A stretch of DNA of 64,000 nucleotides from Silicimonas algicola. GTDB lineage: Bacteria; Pseudomonadota; Alphaproteobacteria; Rhodobacterales; Rhodobacteraceae. The stretch's first letter is position 1; the number at the start of each line of letters is the position of its first letter. The notes below the pieces were generated by a model that saw nothing but the letters and a program-made list of their open reading frames with translations, did no database searches and was not told the DNA's origin. Made by a program: the position numbers and the translations under genes. The stretch covers positions 121,853 through 185,852 of the forward strand of contig NZ_QGGV01000008.1 of NCBI RefSeq assembly GCF_003148765.1, given 5' to 3'. This document shows positions 25,262 through 32,736 of the stretch, one piece after another.

Positions 25262-26002
25262 ATGAGTGCTAAGAAGATCGCTGCCTTCGCCTACATGCGC
25301 ACCTCAAGCGCCGCAAACACCGGCCCGGATAAGGACTCCGACAAACGGCAGGCCGCTGCTATCGAGGCCTTCGCTGACGCGAACGGATACATCATTGAAA
25401 GCACCTTCTATGACGCAGCCGTATCCGGCGCTGATCCGATTGACGAGCGCCCCGGCATGCTGGCGCTGTTGGACGCCGTACTCGCCAACGGTACCCGCGT
25501 GATCCTATGCGAGTCCCCTGACCGCTTTGCCCGTGATCCTATCGTGCAGACCCTCGGACATCGTATGCTCAAGGAACACGGCGTCGAACTGATACCGACA
25601 ACTGCTCCCGACTATTTCACGGAAGAGACGCCTACGGCGGAACTGGTCCGTGATATCCTCGGGGCGATCAGCGCATTCGAACGCAAGCAGCTTGTCGCCC
25701 GTCTGCGTGGGGCTAGGAAGCGCCGTAGCGCCGCCCTAGGACGGGCCTGCGAGGGCAGGAAGCCTGTCCCTGACGCGACTATACAGGAAGCCCGTCGTCT
25801 CTATAGGCGCAGCCCGAAGACCGGTCAGCGGCGTTCCCTGCGCGATATCGCGGAAGAACTAGGGAAGCTCGGGCATCACGCACCTAGTGGGCAGGTCTAC
25901 AATCCGGGTTCTGTTCGACAGATGCTTGAACGCGCTGGCGTGTATCAGCCTGCCGCGCCCGCTGACGCGGGCCATACTATCAACGCAGAAGGTGCCCGCT
26001 GA
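25262..26002 (+). CDS. Serine recombinase (resolvase/invertase family)
   Basis: A 246-residue serine recombinase. The catalytic domain shows YMRTSS (Ser15 by analogy), the DRFARD motif and the helix E arginines (FERKQLVARLRGARKRR); a short C-terminal HTH-like domain follows (RSLRDIAEELGKLGHHAPSG, then VRQMLERAGV). It may resolve or invert DNA in the element, or be a second mobility gene. Two stem-loop repeats lie at its 3' end: one is translated as P-A-D-A-G, and the other supplies the TGA stop codon at 26000-26002. The last residues may therefore be recent additions. Confidence 0.85.
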   Translation: MSAKKIAAFAYMRTSSAANTGPDKDSDKRQAAAIEAFADANGYIIESTFYDAAVSGADPIDERPGMLALLDAVLANGTRVILCESPDRFARDPIVQTLGHRMLKEHGVELIPTTAPDYFTEETPTAELVRDILGAISAFERKQLVARLRGARKRRSAALGRACEGRKPVPDATIQEARRLYRRSPKTGQRRSLRDIAEELGKLGHHAPSGQVYNPGSVRQMLERAGVYQPAAPADAGHTINAEGAR

Positions 26003-26283
26003 CGCGGGCATATACCATGCTCCTACGTCTCTACTCCCTCGCCCTCACAGCCTTCTGGCTGAACATCCTGTTGCTTGTAGGAAGCTGACCGCCTGCCATC
26101 GGTCAGTATGTCCCTCTATACCAAGCCCGCGTCAGCGGGACCGCCAATGCCGCGCTAACGCGCGCTCACCCTTTCAACTATCAGCCTGACAATGACGCCT
26201 GACGCGTACGCCGCACGTGTCTTCACAGGCTCGGAGAGAGGCGCTGACAGGCTGTCCTGCTTTAGGGTGCGCGCGTTAGCGCG
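25957..26283. repeat. Stem-loop repeat cluster (copies 8-12)
   Basis: Five copies: GCCCGC-TGAC-GCGGGC (25957-25972), a 7-bp-stem copy (25993-26010), CCCGC-GTCA-GCGGG (26126-26139), CGCGC-TAAC-GCGCG (26151-26164) and CGCGC-GTTA-GCGCG (26270-26283). They alternate in orientation and are unevenly spaced, which is not a CRISPR pattern. Confidence 0.75.
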
Positions 26284-26538
26284 AAGCCGATCATGCTTGT
26301 AACGAGGCAGGGGACCCGCAGGGGAGGTACCCTCTGGGGGTGCCCGGCACGCGCAGTAGGTGTATGCGCCAATGTGAACGGATTCTTAGCCGCGTAGCGC
26401 GACAGGGGGCGGCTCCGCAGCCGCTACAGGGACCCGTGGGTAACCCGTCTTTTCCTATCGGACGCTAGATCGGCTCTTAGTAGATTCAGATTCTCGCGCC
26501 GGACTTGGCAGCGCCATAGAACGCGCTGCATAGCTGCT
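26003..26538. other. Gene-free region between recombinase and NERD gene
   Basis: This 536-bp gap holds three stem-loops and several shorter G/C palindromes, and no plausible coding frame. It separates plus-strand replication genes from minus-strand cargo, so both transcripts end here. No clean intrinsic terminator with a U-tract was seen. Confidence 0.5.
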
Positions 26539-27264
26539 TCACAGGGGCCGCGTTCCATCGCATTTCGGGTATTGGGAGCACCCAAGAAACTGGTTCCCTG
26601 ACCGTCTGTTAACCCGTACTTCGAGCTTCGATCTGCACTTTGGACAACTGACCGCTGACTGCTTCACGTTTTGGATGTGCGCTCGCTTGCTATCCTTACT
26701 TGCCTGAAAGTTCTGGCTGGAAAGCTTCGCTGAAATAGCAGCGACCTGACCTTCATCAAGAAGGACCTGTCGCCGGGACAGGATAGACCCAACAAGCTCC
26801 TGCACATTCCATGAGACATCCAGAGGCATGGACGTTCGAGGTTCGGCGGAGCCCGCGAAGATGACGAGGTTGTGTACCCGACGCCCGTCTATTCCCAGCA
26901 CCTCTTCGACCGCCTTCACATGCTTGTAGTTCTGGCGGAGCGGGTTCTGAAACCGCGTCTTGTGCCCGTGGATAATCTGCGTCCAACTCGCCTGATCAGC
27001 GCTACCGAAGATCCAGCCCTTCATGTTCTTCGTCTCGATCACGAAGACACCGAACCGGGAGACCACAACATGATCAATTTGCGTTGTGCCGCCGCGTGAC
27101 GGAAGGGTCAGGTCAGCGAAGATCTGGTACTCTTCCGACAGATGCCTTCGAAGACCGGCATTGACCCGGTTCTCTCCGACCGCACCCTTGAAGCCGGGGG
27201 ACTCGACGTACCAGACCCCGAACGCGACAAGGCCGAACAGAAGTATCGCGAAGAATGCGTCCAA
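26539..27264 (-). CDS. NERD-domain nuclease with topoisomerase-type zinc finger
   Basis: A 241-residue protein with an N-terminal membrane helix (residues 4-19), a nuclease-related (NERD) domain and a C-terminal four-cysteine zinc ribbon (C207, C210, C229, C235) of the topoisomerase IA type. The NERD catalytic pattern is intact: E31 in GAVGENRV, D64 in TQIDHVVV, and E77-x-K79 in VIETKN. NERD proteins are restriction-endonuclease-like and recur in defence islands. It lies 83 bp downstream of the GHKL ATPase gene on the same strand and may be co-transcribed. Confidence 0.88.
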   Translation of the reverse strand: MDAFFAILLFGLVAFGVWYVESPGFKGAVGENRVNAGLRRHLSEEYQIFADLTLPSRGGTTQIDHVVVSRFGVFVIETKNMKGWIFGSADQASWTQIIHGHKTRFQNPLRQNYKHVKAVEEVLGIDGRRVHNLVIFAGSAEPRTSMPLDVSWNVQELVGSILSRRQVLLDEGQVAAISAKLSSQNFQASKDSKRAHIQNVKQSAVSCPKCRSKLEVRVNRRSGNQFLGCSQYPKCDGTRPL

Positions 27265-27347
27265 GGCGTATTACCAGTCTGGTTCCTAGCTCCGCCAAAG
27301 TAGCAGTCTTGGCGACGGTGAGCGTAAAGCAAATGATCCCTTCATCA

Positions 27348-29378
27348 CTACTCAGCGGCGGAAAGCGCGGTCTTGGGCTTCCGATCATAGTTCGACTGCC
27401 CTTCTAACATCTTCACAAACGCCTCATTGCGATTGCTGGCCCGGTCTACCAGCCGGTCGAACGCCAAGACCTCAATAATCAGATTTAGTTCCTTGTAATA
27501 GCGGTACGCCATTTGACCGCCAAGATTGGTCAGGATGAAGTCCTCGTATCTTAGGTAGCGTTCTAATTTATCGTTCCAATCTGCAAGGATATATCCGCGA
27601 ACCATCGAAGCGGGGTCAATGACAACCTCTCTCCCGCCGGACGTCTTAACCTTGCCTCGCTCACGGATATCCAAAATCTGAGTCTTGAGTTGATCTACTG
27701 GGTTCTTCGTGTCGCTTTCCCTCGCGCCGTCGTAATCCTTTTTCTGAGGGCGTTTCATTTCGACAACCATAAGCTCATTCTCGTTGTTTATGAGCAGATC
27801 GTGTGCATATTCACCCTTCTTGCGCGCGTTTCCTTCGGGAGTACGGTCGCTCGATATGTACCGGGCATAGGCCAAATCGTCATCAATCAGCCAGAGGTTA
27901 TGAGACGAGTAATCGGTTTGTTCACTATCGCGATAGCGTGGGTAGATTAGCTGATGGACCTTGTCTTCTGTCGCAAGACCATCTTCATCGCGATTGAGAA
28001 GTTGACGAAAGATTTGGATGACGTGGTTCCGATATGCAACATAAACCGCAAGAGCTTCCTTTGCGTCCTCGGGAATCTTGTTTCGGACTATGTGAACAAG
28101 GTCTTCGATACTTGTGTCCTTGTCCAGCTTTGTAAAATCAAACTTCTGGCGGAAACGTTCAACAAATAGGTCCTGCGCCAATTGTTCGCGGGTTTCGGTA
28201 ATGCCTCGTTTCCTCACAAACTCTTCGGTCGTCTTTCCTGCAAGGCCCCGACGCAACAGGGGATCAATCGCAATTAGGTGATCAACTTCAGCCTTCATCT
28301 TCGTTCTTCGGCGTGTTGTGTAGCCTTGCTCAAGGTCCAAGATATGCGCTTTGGCAATTGAAATAAGGTGATCTTTAATTGATTTCTTAGACTTGTTATA
28401 CTCGACTCTGCCATGGAGATTGGTAATGCGGTCGCGTGACTGAGACGATTTCAAGAAGTCGCTCGATACGGCGACTAGATAATAGTAGCTCTCTTCTTCA
28501 TCGCCGTTGCTTTCAGTGAAGGGCTTGGGGTTGAGGCCTGAAGAAATATTTTCCAGCTCACTAGCGGCCCGGTTGTTGGCATAGAAATACAAGCGGTGCT
28601 TCTTCGCGTGCTCTTCACCAACCTTGAAGTAGTCGAATGTGAATGTGACAGTCTCCGTTCCGATACGCAACTCCTCTGTTCGCTTGCCTGCCACTGTAAG
28701 CGATTCTTGGAAGTACTTGTATAGATTGAACTCTGCCCCTTGGATCGAAAGGGTGAAGTGCTTCGGGACTTTCTTTTGGATGAAATCGATCAGAAAATGA
28801 TCCAGTACGGCAGACACGATGTCTTCGGCAGTGTGGTGGAGCTTGCGTTCCTTCCCTTCCAAGATGAAGAAGTCTTCGAAATCGGCTTTGGGTGACTGCA
28901 GCAAGATCGTGACGCCCGAGTCATAGCGATGCGCACCAGCGCCGTCTGTCTCCTTGACGACAATCAGGTTGTCATTCTCCGAGAATGGATCGTACCGATA
29001 ACAGCCTTTGGTCATAGTACCATCGGCTTGCTTCTGAGCGCAGGAGTAAAAAACTTTTGTGTAGACCTTGAAGGCCATGAACCGTCCAAAACCCTTGCCG
29101 CCGCGATCGTACTTATTGCCGGTCAATGGCGTGAGAAAGGCCGATAAGTTGCCTTCATCGAACCCGTTGCCGTTGTCGGCCACTACCAACTCGTGCTTGA
29201 GTTCGTTGAAAATCACATCCAAGCGGCCCTTTTCTTCAAGCTCATCTTCCCAACGGTCTTCAATTGAGTGAAGGGCGTTTGAGATCCCTTCGTACATGGG
29301 GAAAAGAAAGCCGTGGAGACCATCGGGCAACGCAGCGCGCTTAACCTCGGACGCTAAGTCAATCGTCTTGTGTTTCAA
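27348..29378 (-). CDS. GHKL (Bergerat-fold) ATPase fused to a predicted ExK nuclease domain
   Basis: A 676-residue protein. The N-terminus has the GHKL ATP-binding boxes: N-box EGISNA (30-35), DNGNGF (68-73) and GGKGFGRF (93-100). A MORC/Hsp90/MutL-like transducer region follows. Near residues 522-545 the pattern YAHDLLINNENELMVVEMKR gives D527 and E540-x-K542, a PD-(D/E)xK nuclease signature. A segment upstream (HNLWLIDDDLAYARYISSD) is reminiscent of defence-island ATPases, from memory. Together with the NERD nuclease it looks like a two-nuclease defence module carried at the right end of the island. Function is inferred. Confidence 0.8.
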   Translation of the reverse strand: MKHKTIDLASEVKRAALPDGLHGFLFPMYEGISNALHSIEDRWEDELEEKGRLDVIFNELKHELVVADNGNGFDEGNLSAFLTPLTGNKYDRGGKGFGRFMAFKVYTKVFYSCAQKQADGTMTKGCYRYDPFSENDNLIVVKETDGAGAHRYDSGVTILLQSPKADFEDFFILEGKERKLHHTAEDIVSAVLDHFLIDFIQKKVPKHFTLSIQGAEFNLYKYFQESLTVAGKRTEELRIGTETVTFTFDYFKVGEEHAKKHRLYFYANNRAASELENISSGLNPKPFTESNGDEEESYYYLVAVSSDFLKSSQSRDRITNLHGRVEYNKSKKSIKDHLISIAKAHILDLEQGYTTRRRTKMKAEVDHLIAIDPLLRRGLAGKTTEEFVRKRGITETREQLAQDLFVERFRQKFDFTKLDKDTSIEDLVHIVRNKIPEDAKEALAVYVAYRNHVIQIFRQLLNRDEDGLATEDKVHQLIYPRYRDSEQTDYSSHNLWLIDDDLAYARYISSDRTPEGNARKKGEYAHDLLINNENELMVVEMKRPQKKDYDGARESDTKNPVDQLKTQILDIRERGKVKTSGGREVVIDPASMVRGYILADWNDKLERYLRYEDFILTNLGGQMAYRYYKELNLIIEVLAFDRLVDRASNRNEAFVKMLEGQSNYDRKPKTALSAAE

Positions 29379-29654
29379 CTCGCAGGACCTCTTCCAAAAT
29401 GTGCATGAGAATGGGACATGACGTGCACTACTTTAGCGATTCTGTGTTAGAAGCAAAGTCGCTTCCGAAATTCGAATTTTTTGCATTACTACAATAACTT
29501 GGGGCAGGAGCAAAGAGTTCAAGTTCCAGCGCAAACACCGCCATCAGATCCCCTGACGGGGCAAACACCGCCTTCTACGAAGTCTGGGAGGTCTTCGGCT
29601 TTGACGGTGAAGAGCGTGCGCACAGGATGCTTGTCGCGCGTACGATGCGAGGCG

Positions 29655-30044
29655 CTACGTCTTGTTAATTCGTTTTGCGAGTTCCGAAATTTCGGATCGC
29701 TGCTTTACGTCCGCCTTAGATTTGGCCTCTGCGGCTTCGTGGGCCCGCATCGCAGTGAGCCGCTGACGTTCATCGACTTCCGATACAACCTTTCGAAGAC
29801 GCGGCATGTATTCGTTCTCCAATTCGTCCGGCAGACATTGAATGAATAGCCCACCGTCTTTGATCGAAGCAGACCTCAAAAGACCTAGGCTGTGACTGTG
29901 CCAAGTGGCGTTGAAGTCTTCCATCCACTGACGATCAGGTGCCCGCGTCAGTGTAAGATGGACTCCTAACAAGTCGTTATCATCGTAGGTTCTTGTTTTG
30001 TCGGCGTCCATTCCGACGATCTTTACGGCTTCGTACTGAAACAT
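29655..30044 (-). CDS. Hypothetical 129-residue protein, cargo
   Basis: ATG 30044 has AGGAG six bases upstream. The protein has an N-terminal beta-rich part with DLLGVHLTLTRAPDRQWMEDFNATW and a helical, charged C-terminus that looks coiled-coil (VVSEVDERQRLTAMRAHEAAEAKSK). I recall similar small proteins beside DNA-processing genes but cannot name a family. It is the first minus-strand cargo gene inside attR. A 276-bp gap separates it from the GHKL ATPase gene, so co-transcription is possible but not certain. Confidence 0.6.
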   Translation of the reverse strand: MFQYEAVKIVGMDADKTRTYDDNDLLGVHLTLTRAPDRQWMEDFNATWHSHSLGLLRSASIKDGGLFIQCLPDELENEYMPRLRKVVSEVDERQRLTAMRAHEAAEAKSKADVKQRSEISELAKRINKT

Positions 30045-30149
30045 GCATGGCTCCTATGGCTCATCGTGTATCACAAATCTCGTCCAAAATCTTTGCGAAT
30101 GTTCACTTCGCTTGTCAAATGTCATCGTGCTACAGGCGTGAACCGGACT

Positions 30150-30167
30150 GTAGCAGAATTGTAGCAG
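30150..30167 (+). repeat. Right copy of 18-bp terminal repeat (probable integrase arm site)
   Basis: Identical in sequence and orientation to 15385-15402. Further GTAGC half-units follow (30165-30171, and around 30200), so several integrase monomers could bind on this side. Confidence 0.7.
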
Positions 30168-30228
30168 TAGCAGTCTCGCACCCTCGGCTCTTCTGGGCTG
30201 TAGCCAAATTTTCTTTTTGATTATAATA

Positions 30229-30313
30229 TGGTGCGGGTGGAGGGACTTGAACCCCCACGCCTTGCGGCGCCAGAACCTAAATCTGGTGCGTCTACCAGTT
30301 TCGCCACACCCGC
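30229..30313 (-). tRNA. tRNA-Leu (anticodon UAG), reconstituted by the island
   Basis: A complete cloverleaf on the minus strand: acceptor stem GCGGGTG/CACCCGC, anticodon stem CCAGA/TCTGG around TTTAGGT (anticodon TAG), a long class-II variable arm, T-arm with TTCAAGT, and encoded CCA at 30229-30231. Positions 30229-30288 form attR: the island supplies the 3' 60 bases, and the 5' part is chromosomal. The island-borne 3' end changes two bases relative to the resident copy at 15175-15234, one of which turns a G-U pair in the T-stem into G-C. Confidence 0.95.
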
Positions 30314-30432
30314 ATCCGGGGCGTCATGTATCAACTCCCCTTACGCCTGGCGAGGGGATTTTCCTCGCCCTTCCCTCTCGCCCTCGATGCGCAAGTTACC
30401 TATAAGTCTGGCGAACCTTTCGGAGAGCGCAG

Positions 30433-31218
30433 ATGACCGGTCCCACGTCCCCCCAGGAGATTGCGAAGTATGCCGCCGCCCGGCAGGCCGCGACCTACGT
30501 CGAGGGCGGCATGAAGGTAGGCCTCGGCACCGGATCGACGGCGGCCTGGCTTGTCCGGCGCCTTGGCGAGCGGGTGCGCGACGAAGGCTTGCAGATCGTC
30601 GGTGTGCCGACGTCCTCGTCCACGGCCGCCCTCGCGCGGGAAGTCGGCGTACCGGTGGCCACGCTCGACGAGGCGCGCTGGCTCGACCTGACCATCGACG
30701 GGGCGGACGAGTGCGACGCCGAACTGAACCTCATCAAGGGCGGCGGCGGGGCTCTTCTGCAGGAGAAGATCGTCGCGACAGCCTCGGACAGGATGATCGT
30801 CATCGCGGACGCGACGAAACGGGTCGAGAAGCTGGGCGCCTTCCCCCTTCCCGTCGAGGTCGTCGGCTTCGGCATGAACACGACCAAGATGCTGCTAGAG
30901 GAAATGCTCGAGGGGCTGGACGTCATGGGCAACAAGGCCGTGCCGCGGATGAAGGACGGCACGCTCTTCCGCACCGACGAAGGCAACCACATCCTGGACC
31001 TGCACCTCGGCCGCATCGGCAATGCGCGGCAGTTGGCGCTGATCCTGAACCAGGTGCCGGGCGTGGTCGAGAACGGGCTCTTCATCGACATCTGCGACGT
31101 CATCGTGATCGGGCATGGCGACGGCACTGTCGAGACCCGCGACATCAACTCGGGCGAAACCGGGCGGATGGTCCACGAGGTGGCGACGGACAACGTGTTC
31201 GTCGACATTGCCGACTGA
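30433..31218 (+). CDS. rpiA: Ribose-5-phosphate isomerase A
   Basis: A 261-residue RpiA, which interconverts ribose-5-phosphate and ribulose-5-phosphate in the pentose phosphate pathway. Motifs are intact: GLGTGSTAAW (phosphate loop), TIDGADECD (catalytic Asp), KGGGGALLQEK (catalytic Glu and Lys) and the C-terminal GNHILDL region. GGAG lies seven bases before the ATG. Its TGA overlaps the ATG of gor (TGATG), coupling the two genes. Confidence 0.97.
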   Translation: MTGPTSPQEIAKYAAARQAATYVEGGMKVGLGTGSTAAWLVRRLGERVRDEGLQIVGVPTSSSTAALAREVGVPVATLDEARWLDLTIDGADECDAELNLIKGGGGALLQEKIVATASDRMIVIADATKRVEKLGAFPLPVEVVGFGMNTTKMLLEEMLEGLDVMGNKAVPRMKDGTLFRTDEGNHILDLHLGRIGNARQLALILNQVPGVVENGLFIDICDVIVIGHGDGTVETRDINSGETGRMVHEVATDNVFVDIAD

Positions 31219-32675
31219 TGGCCTTCGACGTCGATCTTTTCGTCATCGGCGGTGGCTCGGGCGGGGTGCGTGCAGCACGCACGGCAGCGGAAACGGGCGC
31301 CCGCGTCGCGCTGGCCGAGGACAGCCGGATGGGGGGCACCTGCGTCATCCGCGGCTGCGTGCCGAAGAAGCTGATGGTCTTCGCCTCCGAGTTCCGCGAG
31401 CAGGTCAAGCTTGCCCATGAATACGGCTGGTCGGCCGAACCCGGCACCTTCGCCTGGCCCGTCTTCCGCGCGCGGCTCCACTCCGAGCTCGACCGGCTCG
31501 AGCAGATCTATCGCGGCATCCTCGAGAGAAACGACGTCGTCATCCACGATGCGCGGGCAAGGGTGACAGGGCCCAACGAGGTCGAGCTGGATACGGGCGC
31601 GACGATCACGGCGAAGCACATCCTCATCGCCACGGGCGGCCATCCGGTCCGGCCCGACATGCAGAACGCCGAATTGGGACTGGTGTCGGACGACATCTTC
31701 CTTCTCGAAGAGCTTCCGAAGTCCCTTCTCATCATCGGCGGTGGCTACATCGCCTGCGAGTTCGCCTGCATCCTGAACGGTCTCGGCGTCGAGGTGACGC
31801 AGTTCTATCGCGGCGCGCAGATCCTGCGGGGCTTCGACGAAGAGGCGCGAGGACTTTTGGCCGAGGCCATGCGCGAGCAGGGCATCGATCTGCACCTCGG
31901 CACGAACATCGTCGAGATGTGTCCGGCCGCGTCGCGTCCGTCGGGTCCGGCCGAGATGGGCGCGCCGGTGGAATTCGGAGGGTCTTCGGGCCTCGGACCG
32001 GAGCCCGAGACCGACCCCTCGTCCGAAGCAGGCAAGCCCGTATGGGTCAAGGCGACGAACGGGAAGGAACAGGTTTTCGACAACGTTCTCTTCGCCACGG
32101 GCCGCCAACCGAACGTGAAGGGCCTCGGACTCGAGGAACTGGGCGTCAAGGTGAACCGCCGCGGCGCGATCGAGGTCGACGACTACAGCCGCACGGCGGT
32201 CCCGTCGATCTGGGCCATCGGCGACGTGACCGATCGCATTCAGTTGACCCCCGTGGCGATCCGAGAAGGCGCGGCCTTCACCGAAACGGTCTTCAAGGAC
32301 AATCCGACGAAGCCGGATCACGACCTCGTCCCGTCTGCCGTGTTCACGCAGCCGGAACTGGGGACCGTGGGGCTGACCGAGGAGCAGGCGCGCGACCAGG
32401 AAGAGATCGAAGTCTACTGCACCTCGTTTCGCCCGATGAAGTCGGCCTTCGCGGGACGACCGCACCGAGTGCTGATGAAACTCGTCGTCTCGAAGGCCAG
32501 CCGGAAGGTCCTGGGGTGCCACATCGTCGCGGACGGCGCGGGCGAGTTGATCCAGATGGTCGGCATCGCGGTCAAGGCGGGGCTGACGAAAGAGGACTTC
32601 GACCGTACCGTGGCGGTTCACCCGACCATTTCCGAGGAACTGGTGACGATGTACGCTCCCGTCAGAACAGCTTGA
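31218..32675 (+). CDS. gor: Glutathione-disulfide reductase with an extra acidic loop
   Basis: A 485-residue pyridine-nucleotide disulfide oxidoreductase that reduces GSSG with NADPH. It shows the FAD loop GGGSGGVRAARTAA, the redox-active GGTCVIRGCVPKK, the NADPH loop IGGGYIACEFA, and the C-terminal HPTISEE with the catalytic His-Glu pair. It is about 30 residues longer than usual. The surplus is a Pro/Gly/Ser/Glu-rich insertion (about residues 235-272) in the NADPH-domain region before VWVKATNGKE, probably a surface loop. Operon with rpiA. Confidence 0.94.
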   Translation: MAFDVDLFVIGGGSGGVRAARTAAETGARVALAEDSRMGGTCVIRGCVPKKLMVFASEFREQVKLAHEYGWSAEPGTFAWPVFRARLHSELDRLEQIYRGILERNDVVIHDARARVTGPNEVELDTGATITAKHILIATGGHPVRPDMQNAELGLVSDDIFLLEELPKSLLIIGGGYIACEFACILNGLGVEVTQFYRGAQILRGFDEEARGLLAEAMREQGIDLHLGTNIVEMCPAASRPSGPAEMGAPVEFGGSSGLGPEPETDPSSEAGKPVWVKATNGKEQVFDNVLFATGRQPNVKGLGLEELGVKVNRRGAIEVDDYSRTAVPSIWAIGDVTDRIQLTPVAIREGAAFTETVFKDNPTKPDHDLVPSAVFTQPELGTVGLTEEQARDQEEIEVYCTSFRPMKSAFAGRPHRVLMKLVVSKASRKVLGCHIVADGAGELIQMVGIAVKAGLTKEDFDRTVAVHPTISEELVTMYAPVRTA

Positions 32676-32736
32676 AAATCAATGCTGGAACGATCAGGTA
32701 GCACGTCAAGGACAGAAAACGGACAAAGGACCACGC

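Larger units (their letters stand above)
15175..30288. mobile_element. Integrated 15-kb satellite-like genomic island in tRNA-Leu(UAG)
   Basis: The boundaries are a 60-bp direct repeat, 15175-15234 and 30229-30288, identical at 58 of 60 positions and formed by the 3' part of a tRNA-Leu gene. Excision would give a 15,054-bp circle. The element encodes an integrase at the left end, a row of small plus-strand genes (HTH protein, terminase-small-subunit-like protein), a primase/helicase-like protein, an iteron array, a serine recombinase, and a minus-strand block with GHKL-ATPase/nuclease and NERD genes. No virion structural genes or large terminase are present. Base composition is visibly more AT-rich than the flanks. 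It resembles P4-like or PICI-type satellites; that class assignment is inference. Confidence 0.88.

Noticed and set aside
23313..26283. CRISPR array made of the palindromic repeats
   Set aside because: Repeats are short, irregularly spaced, in both orientations and partly inside genes; no cas genes are present.
30495..32621. 708-residue minus-strand open frame opposite rpiA and gor
   Set aside because: Shadow of two certain genes, typical for GC-rich DNA with strong codon bias.
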